Part shown: positions 8,957 to 17,589 of the stretch, one piece after another
Numbering within the stretch: the first letter of the stretch is position 1
How the letters are laid out: each line of letters starts with the position of its first letter
Origin: Paenibacillus hexagrammi
GTDB taxonomy: Bacteria; Bacillota; Bacilli; Paenibacillales; NBRC-103111
Direction: 5' to 3'
Assembly (NCBI RefSeq): GCF_021513275.1
Contig: NZ_CP090978.1
Span: forward strand, 434,001-498,000
Length of the DNA stretch: 64,000 nucleotides
Notes under the pieces: generated by a model
Database searches by the model: none
What the model was told of the DNA's origin: nothing
What the model saw: the letters and a program-made list of their open reading frames with translations, nothing else
Position numbers and translations under genes: made by a program

Positions 8957-9832
8957 ATGTCTGATAGAGCGGCAATAGCCTTACATAAAGCCTCCGTAGC
9001 CTATAGAGTGGAGTCGGGACAAGCCAAACAGGTTTGGTCGGATATCTCTATGAACATTCTGCGAGGAGATTGGGTGGCAGTAGTAGGAAGGAACGGAAGC
9101 GGGAAAAGCACATTAGCCAGCGTTTTACTAGAATTATGTCCTTTATCAAGCGGGCAGCTTCTGAAAGACAGGGAGGGTCTGACGATCAGAGGGGTCCTGC
9201 AGATTCCAGACACTCAGTTTGTCGGAGATACCGTGGAGGAGGAGCTGCAGCATATTCCGCTTGCTGAAGATATTTCCGCTGAAGCGAGGAAAATGAAATA
9301 CGAAGAGGTGCTGAGCCGCGTGGGGCTGCAAGTACCGGTAGGCCGCCTGCTCGCTAGTCTATCCGGCGGTCAAAAGCAGCTGGTCAACATAGCTGCGGCT
9401 TTAGCCGCGGAGCCGGACATCTTGGTGCTTGACGAGCCTACGGCGATGCTCGATCCTGCAGCCAGACATGATGTGCTGCGTGCAGTGAAAGAGGCTCATC
9501 AGAGGGGAACCACGATCGTGTGGATTACACATAGAATGGAAGAGGTCGCTGAGGCAAGCCGTGTGGTTGCTTTCGGGGAGGGCAGGATTGCTTATGATGG
9601 CTGTCCGAAGGAGTTTTTCTACGGTCAATCTTCAGGGCCTGCATGTGGAAAATCCGAGTTGAGCCAATCTGCGGGTACGATTCATGAAGGTATTCTGCCT
9701 CCTTATCAAAGGCTCGGTGTGGAGCCGCCTTTTGTTGTTCAAACGGCGCTGCTCTTGATGGATCAGGGATGGGAGCTTCATCCGCTTCCCTTATGTGCCG
9801 AAGAACTTGCTGAGGCGGTGAAGATGCTATGA
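8957..9832 (+). CDS. ecfA1: ECF transporter ATPase subunit (EcfA1-like)
   Basis: A 291-residue ABC ATPase with Walker A (VGRNGSGKST), a Q-loop region (LQIPDTQFVGDTVEEEL), signature LSGGQKQLVNIA, Walker B (ILVLDEPTAMLD) and switch histidine (WITHRMEE). The Q-loop form is typical of energy-coupling-factor transporters. It overlaps the next gene by 4 bases (ATGA), so the two are translationally coupled. With the downstream EcfA2-EcfT fusion it forms the energising module for BioY and possibly other vitamin S components. Confidence 0.9.
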   Translation: MSDRAAIALHKASVAYRVESGQAKQVWSDISMNILRGDWVAVVGRNGSGKSTLASVLLELCPLSSGQLLKDREGLTIRGVLQIPDTQFVGDTVEEELQHIPLAEDISAEARKMKYEEVLSRVGLQVPVGRLLASLSGGQKQLVNIAAALAAEPDILVLDEPTAMLDPAARHDVLRAVKEAHQRGTTIVWITHRMEEVAEASRVVAFGEGRIAYDGCPKEFFYGQSSGPACGKSELSQSAGTIHEGILPPYQRLGVEPPFVVQTALLLMDQGWELHPLPLCAEELAEAVKML

Positions 9833-11871
9833 GCATACGACTGCACAATGTGGAAGTGAACGCGCCAGATAACAAGAACAAGAAGCTGCTGAAGCAGATG
9901 GATATTACCTTGGAAAAGGGGAGTATTACGCTGCTCGTCGGCCATACAGGATCGGGCAAATCCACGCTGCTGCAGGTGCTGGCGGGAATAGTGGAGCCGG
10001 ACTCGGGCGCTATTTATTTGGATGAGCAGCCTATGTGGCATAAAGGCAAGGTGGCTCCGTCCTTGCTATTGAGGCTTGGATTGACGTTCCAGTTCCCGGA
10101 GCAGCAGCTTTTTGCCCGCAGCGTAGAGCAGGAGTTTCTGTATTCTCTTCGGCCGTATCGGCTAAGCGCAGAAGAGCGGGAGCGCCGCATCCGCGCAGCG
10201 TGCGCGGAATTTGATCCAGACGGCGTCTTCGCCATGGAGCGGTCGCCGTTCTCACTCAGCGGCGGCCAGCAGCGCAGGCTCGCGCTGGCCACGACCTTCG
10301 CAGCCGCCCCGGACTGGCTGCTCATGGACGAGCCGACCGCCGGCATGGAAGCGGCGGCGGTCGGCGACCTGCTCCGGCTGATCCGCCGGAGCGAGAGACC
10401 CATGGGCGGCTATGTCATAGCCACCCATGATTTGGACACGTTCCTGCCCTTGGCGGATCGTGTGATCGTGCTCGCCGGCGGCGCCGTCGCAGCAGACGGC
10501 ACGCCGGAGGCGGTCTGCCGCCGGCCGGAGCTGCTGCAGGCAGCCGGCGTAGGGCTGCCCAGCTGCGCGGAAGCAGCTCAGGCGCTGGAGCGTATCGGCG
10601 GAATCGTGATTCCGCCCGATACGCTCACGCCTGAGCGCGCAGCTGCAGCGATCGCGGAAGCGCTGCGGGCGCGCACTTCCGCAGGGGCAGCAGCGCAGCC
10701 TGCAAGCATGGCTGCGCTCGCAGGAGCTGGCAGCCCGACATGGGCGGCTGCCGCGTGTGGGTCTGCTGCGCTGGCCGCTCCGGCAGCTGCAGCTCCGGCG
10801 GCATCGCCCGGCGCAGCGAACGCGCAGCCGCACGCAGCCGCACCGCTGAGCCCGCCTTTTGAAGCAAACGCTGCGATAATCGCCGATATGCCTTCGGCAA
10901 CACCTGACGTTTTCCGCGCCGCACCATGTGCTGAAGCCTCGCCATCTTCGCCCGGTCCATCAAACGTGCAGCCATCTGCTGCCGATTCATCGGTACTGCC
11001 GAGAGCAGCCTCTCCGCTGTCATCGGCCGGCCCATCGGGTGCGATGCCGTCCACTGACACCTCGCCGAAATCACTCGGCGCAGCATCCGTCCAAGCAGAA
11101 GAAGATGCACTTCCGCCTCGAGCGGCTTGGCATCGCGTGGACCCCCGCGCCAAATGGATGCTCTATGTGCTGCTGGTCATCGCAGCGATGCTGCAGCATC
11201 ACTGGACAGGGCTTGCGGCCGCAGCTGTTCCGGTGCTGCTTGGGTTCATCGGTCTGCCGCGTATGGTGATTCGCGGGGGCGTGAAAGTTGCGCGGTCATT
11301 TGTAATCTTCATGATCGTATCTGTCGCGTTAGCCGGGCTGCAAATTTCATTCGAACCCAGCCCGTTTACGCTGGGCTTCGATACGCAGCGTGCGGCGGAA
11401 ACCGTACTGAATGTATCCCGGCTGCTGCTGGTGGTCGTTGCGGGCTATTGGTTTGCGGTGACAACACCTTACGGACAAATGGTCCAAGGGCTCGGCTGGG
11501 TGCTGAAATATTTGAAAAAGGTAAAAATCCCCGTGGATTCCTTTGCTTTGGCTGTTTCTTTGATTTTCCGCTTTTTACCGCTTATTTTAAGAGAATGGCA
11601 AAGGTTCTCCACGATTGTCCGCGCCCGGGGAAAAGCATCGCTGCGCCCTGGCGCTGTCCGTATGCGGGATATTCCTGCGCTGGTTGTGCCGCTCCTGCTG
11701 TCTTTGTTCTATAAGGCGGAGGAGATGACCATGGCGATGGAATTGAAACGTATGGGCGGACAGCCTTTGACGGCTCAGAAGCATATGCTGAACTGGGCTA
11801 AGAGAGATACGGTCACCGTGCTTGCAGGTGTGGTTTGCTTTATTTTACTTGCCATTTGGTCTGGCAGATGA
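9829..11871 (+). CDS. fused ECF transporter EcfA2 ATPase and EcfT transmembrane subunit
   Basis: A 680-residue fusion. Residues 1 to about 275 are a complete ABC ATPase with Walker A VGHTGSGKST (Lys44), Q-loop FQFPEQQLFARSV, signature LSGGQQRRLALA and Walker B WLLMDEPTAGME. Residues about 280-432 are a very Ala/Pro/Ser-rich, low-complexity, GC-rich linker. From about 435 (DPRAKWMLYVLL) to the end is an EcfT scaffold with about five membrane segments and the ARGKAS and ELKRMGG cytoplasmic helices that contact the ATPases. In most Firmicutes ecfA2 and ecfT are separate genes. The order A1-A2-T is the usual one, so this is a fusion in place. Confidence 0.9.
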   Translation: MSIRLHNVEVNAPDNKNKKLLKQMDITLEKGSITLLVGHTGSGKSTLLQVLAGIVEPDSGAIYLDEQPMWHKGKVAPSLLLRLGLTFQFPEQQLFARSVEQEFLYSLRPYRLSAEERERRIRAACAEFDPDGVFAMERSPFSLSGGQQRRLALATTFAAAPDWLLMDEPTAGMEAAAVGDLLRLIRRSERPMGGYVIATHDLDTFLPLADRVIVLAGGAVAADGTPEAVCRRPELLQAAGVGLPSCAEAAQALERIGGIVIPPDTLTPERAAAAIAEALRARTSAGAAAQPASMAALAGAGSPTWAAAACGSAALAAPAAAAPAASPGAANAQPHAAAPLSPPFEANAAIIADMPSATPDVFRAAPCAEASPSSPGPSNVQPSAADSSVLPRAASPLSSAGPSGAMPSTDTSPKSLGAASVQAEEDALPPRAAWHRVDPRAKWMLYVLLVIAAMLQHHWTGLAAAAVPVLLGFIGLPRMVIRGGVKVARSFVIFMIVSVALAGLQISFEPSPFTLGFDTQRAAETVLNVSRLLLVVVAGYWFAVTTPYGQMVQGLGWVLKYLKKVKIPVDSFALAVSLIFRFLPLILREWQRFSTIVRARGKASLRPGAVRMRDIPALVVPLLLSLFYKAEEMTMAMELKRMGGQPLTAQKHMLNWAKRDTVTVLAGVVCFILLAIWSGR

Positions 11872-11944
11872 TGAACTTGACACTATGAATGAATACAACG
11901 CTTTACTGAAAAAAGCTGCGGAAACTTCCGAACGCTTCACTCCG

Positions 11945-12163
11945 TTATATGGATAGTCTCAGGGGCCGATCCTCCATCATTCTTCGATGATGAGGGAACG
12001 GCCCCTTTAAGGCATCGGGAAGCGGCTCTTTTTGTAATTCCTGCAGAGCCGCACGATCCGCTCCGTGCTCCTTTAGATAAGCGAAAAGCAACTCAGACTT
12101 TTCTTCATAAAGCTTATAGGAGCTTGCGAATGGGTAGTCACCGCATGCCATCTCCGGGTACAT
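11945..12163 (-). CDS. small hypothetical protein
   Basis: A 72-residue acidic/basic mixed protein starting MYPEMACGDYPF. ATG follows AAAAGGAGAG with good spacing. The longer in-frame version would overlap the MFS gene and lacks a binding site. The C-terminal codons coincide with a hairpin that may act as transcription terminator for this gene. It lies just downstream of the MFS transporter on the same strand, probably in the same operon. Function unknown. Confidence 0.6.
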   Translation of the reverse strand: MYPEMACGDYPFASSYKLYEEKSELLFAYLKEHGADRAALQELQKEPLPDALKGPFPHHRRMMEDRPLRLSI

Positions 12164-12194
12164 CGAATCTCTCCTTTTCCTACAGGTCTCAGGA

Positions 12195-13400
12195 TCAATG
12201 CGCTGTGCGTTCAGAAACTCGAATGAAGCACGATACTCCAAAAGCAATTAGCAAAAGCATAGCCAGCGCTTCAAAAGCTGCCAAACCGCTGCCCGTTTTC
12301 AGAGCATTCAATGCGATTAGCGGCCCTACCGATGCCCCGATAAACAGCACCAGCGAATACACCGTAACGGCAGCGCCGCGTCTAGCTCCCGCAAGCATTC
12401 CTACAAGGGAAATCAATGTAGGGATGATGACGGATATGCCGGCAATATATAGGATGCTGACGACGATTAATACGGGCAGCGACGTGCAAAAACCGATGAA
12501 GCCCAGTCCAGCTGCAGCAAGCAAAAGTCCGGCTTGCAGCACGGTCTTCATGCCAAATTTCGCGACCAATTGCCCTGCGAATGGCGACAAGACCATTCCA
12601 ATGAGTCCCATAGCCCGCACCTGCAGAAGCTGTGCAGCAGTGAGTTCAAAGGGGGCTTTCATCAAGTAACTCCCGAAAATCGTGTACATGCCGACAAGCG
12701 ATAGCAGGACAGTCACGCAGATCAAATAACAGAGAGTCAGCGGTTTGTAGAGAAATACCTCAGGCAGCTGCTTGTATAAAGCAGCCAACCCCGTTTTCGT
12801 GTGGAACGCGTGTCCTCTGGGGATCAGCTTGCCTAACAGCAAGGCGGAAATAAGCACGAATCCCCCGTGAAGATAAAACACATAGTTCCAGCCCCAGTAC
12901 TCACTGACCGCACTGCTGAACAGCTGTCCGGCGATGGCCGAGACAAGAAATCCGGTGCTGATGAATCCTACTGCCGTCACTCTCCGTTCCGCGGGGAACC
13001 TCTCAACAACATAGGCAATTACAGATGGCGCAAAAGTCGCTGAGGCTAAGCCTTGCAGGGCACGAAGCGCGACCAGGACGGATAGACTCGGAGCAAGACC
13101 GAGCAGAGGCGTGATGATAAATAATGCCAGCAGGCCAAAAAACATCATAGGCCACCGGCCGAACCGATCGGACAATGGCCCGAACACGAGAAAGCCAAGT
13201 GCGTAGGCGAGTGAAAAAGCGCTGCTGGTCCACGCCGCATCAGCTGGCGACACGTGAAAAACGCCAGCCAACACGGGACCCATGGGAAGGGTAACGTATA
13301 ACCCCGATACGACCACTAGGGCGCACCAGACGAAGATGGCAGTTAGCATGGAGTATCGTGGTGTCGAGGGATGACTTACTTGTAGAGCGTGATCTGTCAT
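12195..13400 (-). CDS. major facilitator superfamily transporter
   Basis: About 401 residues with 12 predicted membrane segments. Motif A-like loops are GPLSDRFGRWPMMFFG after TM2 and AGQLVAKFGMKTVLQ in the second half, as in drug/metabolite proton antiporters. The chosen ATG (MTDHALQ) follows AAGGATG; a longer in-frame ORF to 13436 has no binding site. An AraC regulator is encoded just upstream on the same strand and may regulate it. Substrate unknown. Confidence 0.85.
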   Translation of the reverse strand: MTDHALQVSHPSTPRYSMLTAIFVWCALVVVSGLYVTLPMGPVLAGVFHVSPADAAWTSSAFSLAYALGFLVFGPLSDRFGRWPMMFFGLLALFIITPLLGLAPSLSVLVALRALQGLASATFAPSVIAYVVERFPAERRVTAVGFISTGFLVSAIAGQLFSSAVSEYWGWNYVFYLHGGFVLISALLLGKLIPRGHAFHTKTGLAALYKQLPEVFLYKPLTLCYLICVTVLLSLVGMYTIFGSYLMKAPFELTAAQLLQVRAMGLIGMVLSPFAGQLVAKFGMKTVLQAGLLLAAAGLGFIGFCTSLPVLIVVSILYIAGISVIIPTLISLVGMLAGARRGAAVTVYSLVLFIGASVGPLIALNALKTGSGLAAFEALAMLLLIAFGVSCFIRVSERTAH

Positions 13401-13644
13401 GGCAAACATCCTTTCGAGAAGAGGGTTCAATAGCAATTCTGTAACTTATTATAGTTTGCTTACTACCTCGATGTTTGCCTGTTCCCTTACACTTCTTGCC
13501 TGATCCTCCAGAAACCGCTAATGATGGACTGCTGAGTGATTTCGCAAATACGCTAGCCAAATCAACTTCAATCAAGCTCGGCAGCAGAGTGGAGATGGAG
13601 ACAGTCTTTTCGATATTGGCTGCATGCTGACATCTGCGATACGA

Positions 13645-14604
13645 TCAGTTCCTTGCTTGAGGCTGCTGCCGCATTTGCACGATATCTCTTCGGGGCGGAT
13701 TCCCGAAGAAGCGGCTGTAATCTCTGCTGAATTGTGAGGCGCTTACATACCCTACGAGCTGGCATGCGGTCGACGCATCCATGGAACCGGAGACCATGAG
13801 ACGCCTTGCTTCATGAAGACGCAGCGCTTTTTGGTATTGCAGCGGGCTCAAGGATGTGACGGCTTTAAAATGCTCGTGAAAGGAGGATTCACTCATGTGG
13901 ACCTGTTCAGCCAGCTCCGCGACCTTCATTTGCAGGGAGAAATTTTCACGGAGCCATACTATGGCCTTCACTACTCGCTGTACGCTTGATTCCGCAAAGC
14001 CGGTTTCGGCGACATGTATGCCGATCGGGCTGCGCAAAACTCGGATCAAGATCTCATCTAAGATGAGAGGGGCCAAGAGTTCAGCATCATGAGGCTGGGT
14101 GATGCACTCTAGCAGTCTTTTCGCCGCATTCATCATGCGGAGGTCAGCATCCCCGACGTAACCTGCGCGACGCTTTTGAACGGGAGGAATACCTTGCGGG
14201 AACACCTTGAGAACCAGCTCGGCGATTCGATTAAGATCAAGCTCCAATCGTATGGCGAGAAAGGGCTCGCCGGGGGCGGCATGCACGGAATTTGTAGCAA
14301 TCGGCAGGGCTACAGGAAGCAGGAGTATTTGCGATTTTGCGATGCGGTAGGTTTCTTGTCCTGCTGTAATGGTCTTCGCTCCTTGTGCAACAAGAAGTAA
14401 AGAGGGTGTATAGAAAGTTTTGATAGTAGTGTTATTCATTTGTGAATAACGGCTGATGTACAGTCCCGGAATACCAGGCTGAGACACACCGTCATGTGGC
14501 GCATAGGTGTTGGCCAAATGCGCAAGTCGGGCCGCTTCTAGTTCAATGGATTCATCAGCTGCCCCGTCCTTTCGTGCAACTGCACGATCTTCAATTACTC
14601 CCAT
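13645..14604 (-). CDS. AraC-family transcriptional regulator with AraC_N domain
   Basis: A 319-residue regulator. The N-terminal half (to about 200) contains the LLLVAQGAKTITAGQETYRIAKSQILLLPVALP cupin-like stretch of the AraC_N family. The C-terminal half carries two helix-turn-helix units: VAELAEQVHMSESSFHEHFKAVTS and ACQLVGYVSASQFSRDYSRFFG, followed by NPPRRD. It lies 200 bases upstream of the MFS gene, same strand. Probably an activator responding to a small molecule. Confidence 0.88.
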   Translation of the reverse strand: MGVIEDRAVARKDGAADESIELEAARLAHLANTYAPHDGVSQPGIPGLYISRYSQMNNTTIKTFYTPSLLLVAQGAKTITAGQETYRIAKSQILLLPVALPIATNSVHAAPGEPFLAIRLELDLNRIAELVLKVFPQGIPPVQKRRAGYVGDADLRMMNAAKRLLECITQPHDAELLAPLILDEILIRVLRSPIGIHVAETGFAESSVQRVVKAIVWLRENFSLQMKVAELAEQVHMSESSFHEHFKAVTSLSPLQYQKALRLHEARRLMVSGSMDASTACQLVGYVSASQFSRDYSRFFGNPPRRDIVQMRQQPQARN

Positions 14605-14648
14605 TCTTCCATGAACCTCCTTTACCGTCTTAACATCTCGACCTTCGA

Positions 14649-15077
14649 TTATTTGATTTGTCCGATGGAGATGCTGACTCTGTAGTTGCCGTAATGCAGA
14701 AGCTCATCAAGGAATTGATTTAACTCGGTCGATGATCGCACGCGAACCCTGATCCAGTAACAGCCTTCACCGCTGACACGATGGGTCTCTACGACCTGCT
14801 CGTGAGCATTCACGTAACTTTGGAAGTCCTGATGAGCCGTGCTGGATTTCATAAATACCGCGATAAAGGCTTGAACGGTTAAGCCTATCTTTTCCGGGTT
14901 CCAGCGAAGGGTGTATCCTTCGATGACCCTAAGATCCTGAAGCCTTCGTACTCTTGCGCCGACAGCCTGACCTGTGAGGTGCACCATGTGTCCGATTTCT
15001 TTATGGGTCAGAGAGCTATTCTCCAGCAGGATTTGCAAAATGCGAGTGTCCGTCTCATCGAGGGTAGCAGGATTCAT
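14649..15077 (-). CDS. Lrp/AsnC-family transcriptional regulator
   Basis: A 142-residue protein. The N-terminal HTH reads LDETDTRILQILLENSSLTHKEIGHMVHLTGQAVGARVRRL. The C-terminal RAM domain carries VSGEGCYWIRVRVRS and the effector-binding loop. Such regulators assemble into dimers or octamers and respond to amino acids. It is transcribed divergently from the metallo-hydrolase at 15205. Confidence 0.88.
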   Translation of the reverse strand: MNPATLDETDTRILQILLENSSLTHKEIGHMVHLTGQAVGARVRRLQDLRVIEGYTLRWNPEKIGLTVQAFIAVFMKSSTAHQDFQSYVNAHEQVVETHRVSGEGCYWIRVRVRSSTELNQFLDELLHYGNYRVSISIGQIK

Positions 15078-15204
15078 CTAGGCTTAATTCCTTTCATTTT
15101 GAAAATAAAACGGCAGGATCTGTTTCACCGGGTTGTATGCATGTGCCGCCATGCTTTTTTATAATTGTAACAGATCGAAAGTAAGCAGAGAGAGGTGTTT
15201 TATA

Positions 15205-15969
15205 GTGAATATTCAATTGGTGCGGCATGCGACATTATGGGTGGAATATGCGGGGCTGCGTCTTTTGGTGGACCCTATGTTCAGCGACGCCAAGGCGAAT
15301 CCGCCTATCGTGAATTCGGCGAATCTACATAGAAATCCTTTGGTGGCTTTGCCATCCGATCGGCAGCAGTGGTTGGAGCCGGATGCTGTGCTCGTCACGC
15401 ATCTCCATCAGGATCATTGGGACAAAGCTGCTTCTTCAAGCCTGCTGAAATCGGTCCCTATCTTTTGTCAGCCAGGAGATGAAAGGAACTTCATGGAGGA
15501 TGGCTTCACATCCGTTACAGCAGTGGATCAGAGCCTTACGTTTCAGTGTATTACGATCAGTCGAACAGACGGGCAACATGGAACAGGTCTGATCGGACAA
15601 AAGATGGGCAAAGTGTCTGGGTTTGTTTTGCAATCTGACGCGGAGCCGACCGTCTATGTGGCAGGTGACACCATTTGGTGCGAGGAGGTTAAGGCTGCAT
15701 TGGATGCCTATCATCCGGATGTTACCGTTGTCAACGCAGGTGGAGCGCGGTTTCTTATCGGTGAGCCGATTACGATGGATGAAGAAGATGTCATTCATGT
15801 ATGCCGCTATGCGCCGTATACCAAGGTCATCGCCGTGCATATGGATGCCATTAACCACTGCCTAGTAACGAGGAGTGATCTCAGGCAAGGTTTACAGCAA
15901 GCGGGTTTATCGGAGCAAGTATTGATTCCGGAAGATGGTGAATGGGTTGAGACAGCCAATCCTAGATAA
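15205..15969 (+). CDS. MBL-fold metallo-hydrolase
   Basis: About 254 residues. GTG start after GAGAGAGGTG; upstream in-frame ATGs have no binding site. The metal site motif is HLHQDHWD (HxHxDH), and further ligands are in DGQHGTG, VAGDTIW and AVHMDAINHC. The UlaG-like subgroup includes lactonases and other hydrolases; the substrate is not evident. The 3' end overlaps the acetyltransferase gene by 35 bases, so they form an operon. Confidence 0.85.
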   Translation: MNIQLVRHATLWVEYAGLRLLVDPMFSDAKANPPIVNSANLHRNPLVALPSDRQQWLEPDAVLVTHLHQDHWDKAASSSLLKSVPIFCQPGDERNFMEDGFTSVTAVDQSLTFQCITISRTDGQHGTGLIGQKMGKVSGFVLQSDAEPTVYVAGDTIWCEEVKAALDAYHPDVTVVNAGGARFLIGEPITMDEEDVIHVCRYAPYTKVIAVHMDAINHCLVTRSDLRQGLQQAGLSEQVLIPEDGEWVETANPR

Positions 15970-16387
15970 GGGCATACACATCGATAGCGATCCGGCAAGG
16001 GTGGATATGCCGCTAGTTTACCGCTATTTGCATGAACAGATGTACTGGGCAAAGTCGCTTACCTTGGAGCAATTTGAGCGTGCCGTCCAGCATTCAGCGG
16101 TAGTGTTCGGACTCTATGATGAAGTGAATGGGGGCCGGCAGGTCGGGTTTGCAAGAGTGATCTCGGATTGTGCTACATTTGCCTATCTCACCGATGTATT
16201 CATATTGGAGGAATACCGGGAAAAAGGTCTTTCGCGCAAGCTCATGGAGGCTGTATTAGCACACCCGAAGCTGCAAGGACTGCGGCGGTTTCTTCTTGTT
16301 ACTGAAGACGCCGGCGGCCTGTATGCCAAATTCGGTTTTCAGCCCTTGCAGGATGGCTCGCATTGGATGCAGATTTTTCAAGAATAA
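15935..16387 (+). CDS. GNAT-family N-acetyltransferase
   Basis: A 150-residue GNAT protein. The acetyl-CoA loop region is VFILEEYREKGLSRKLMEAVL, preceded by GFARVISDCATFAYLTDV and followed by FLLVTEDAGGLYAKFGFQPL, the usual C-terminal motif. It overlaps the preceding hydrolase gene. Substrate unknown. The 16390-16569 gap downstream contains no feature I can name. Confidence 0.85.
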   Translation: MVNGLRQPILDKGIHIDSDPARVDMPLVYRYLHEQMYWAKSLTLEQFERAVQHSAVVFGLYDEVNGGRQVGFARVISDCATFAYLTDVFILEEYREKGLSRKLMEAVLAHPKLQGLRRFLLVTEDAGGLYAKFGFQPLQDGSHWMQIFQE

Positions 16388-16569
16388 TGTAGAAGCGAAA
16401 TTAGGGTTTGTGCCTGAAATCTTAAATAGCGTCAGCCTTGGATGAATCGTCCTAGACTGGCTCCCCTGCTGCAAATTGGGTCCACTTTCATGCAACGCAG
16501 CTCCCCTCTCGCTCGTATGACTTATATCTGCCGGTAATCAGCAGTGCGCATTGGACCGGTTCGTCGAAC

Positions 16570-17355
16570 ATGAGGGAGATGTTTGAAATGGATATGGGCT
16601 TTACGCTTTACGAAGAACAGACGATAAAATCGCTCAGACGTTGGAAGATCCGAATGTTAAAAGAACCCGGAATGATGGAAAAAGCGTCTAAATCCGTTTC
16701 GGCTCGCATAAATAAAATGATACCGGAGCAGGTGCACAAAACGATCACAGCAACGGTGAAAGGGATGTTCCAGACGACACTGTTCGGCATGGATTACATG
16801 CCCCGGAGCGAGCCCCTTGCAGAGGCATCTCTCGCTCAAAGCGATGCCAGAGCGGAGGAGCTGCTCTCGCTATATAAGAAGATCGCCGCCGCTGAAGGTG
16901 CAGGCACAGGTGCCGGAGGAATTTTGCTCGGGCTGGCGGATTTTCCGATCTTGATCGGTATCAAGATGAAATTTTTGTTTGAGCTCGCGCACGCTTACGG
17001 ATATTCAACGCAGGATTATCGGGAGCGGTTGTTTCTTTTGTACGTATTTCAGCTGGCCTTTTCCAGTCAAAGCAAGAAGCCTGAGCTCTTGTCAGCGATT
17101 GGGGCATGGGACCAAACAAGGGGCTCACTCCCCCCGTCCTCCTCGTATATGCAGCATGTCGACTGGCTGCAATTGCAGCAGGAGTACCGGGATACGCTCG
17201 ATTTACGTAAGCTGCTGCAGCTGGTGCCGGGCATTGGTGCGATTGTAGGAGCATGGGCGAATTACGGACTGCTGGAGGAGCTGGGCGAGGTGGGCATGAA
17301 TTGCTTTCGAATGAGAAAGCTGCAGGACAAAGAGAAGATGTTCTCAACTAAATAA
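16570..17355 (+). CDS. EcsC-family protein
   Basis: A 261-residue protein resembling EcsC. It has the N-terminal basic helix region, a glycine-rich hydrophobic segment (AEGAGTGAGGILLGLADFPILIGIKMKFLFELAHAYG), a central LFLLYVFQLAFS helix and a C-terminal LVPGIGAIVGAWANYGLLEELG segment. The function of EcsC-like proteins is not settled; B. subtilis EcsC is encoded beside the EcsAB transporter, which is absent here. Several nearby in-frame ATG codons make the start uncertain by up to eight residues. Confidence 0.8.
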   Translation: MREMFEMDMGFTLYEEQTIKSLRRWKIRMLKEPGMMEKASKSVSARINKMIPEQVHKTITATVKGMFQTTLFGMDYMPRSEPLAEASLAQSDARAEELLSLYKKIAAAEGAGTGAGGILLGLADFPILIGIKMKFLFELAHAYGYSTQDYRERLFLLYVFQLAFSSQSKKPELLSAIGAWDQTRGSLPPSSSYMQHVDWLQLQQEYRDTLDLRKLLQLVPGIGAIVGAWANYGLLEELGEVGMNCFRMRKLQDKEKMFSTK

Positions 17356-17449
17356 GCAGGCTAAAGTGAATGTGGGAAGAGACGTACTTTCGATGAAAAG
17401 GGGCCCGGCTAGGAATATGAAGCAGTCAGGGCTTCTCCCTTGCAAGTAT

Positions 17450-17467
17450 TTGTGAATATTTTCACAA
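17450..17467. promoter_or_regulatory. Rex operator (redox-sensing)
   Basis: TTGTGAATATTTTCACAA matches the Rex consensus TTGTGAA-N4-TTCACAA exactly. It sits about 120 bases upstream of a type II NADH dehydrogenase gene, a known Rex target in Bacillus. Rex represses when NAD+/NADH is high and is released by NADH. Binding is inferred from motif and target. Confidence 0.85.
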
Positions 17468-17496
17468 CATACATGGTGAAGAAGGGAGCTAGGAAT

Positions 17497-17562
17497 ATGG
17501 CGGACTGTTCGGGAGGTTTTTTCGTCTTTAAGGACGATGAAGTCGTTTATCCTTGTACATGA
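17497..17562 (+). CDS. putative 21-residue microprotein upstream of ndh
   Basis: A short ORF starting MADCSGG and ending YPCT, with an AAGGGAG site ten bases before the ATG. It contains two cysteines (residues 4 and 20) and a hydrophobic/acidic centre, and lies between the Rex box and ndh. It may be a real microprotein, a leader peptide regulating ndh, or a chance ORF. Confidence 0.4.
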   Translation: MADCSGGFFVFKDDEVVYPCT

Positions 17563-17589
17563 AGAAATAGGCTTTTTGAAGGAGAGGAT

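Noticed and set aside
10252..11153. Minus-strand ORFs over the EcfA2-EcfT linker
   Set aside because: Shadows of GC-rich low-complexity coding sequence.
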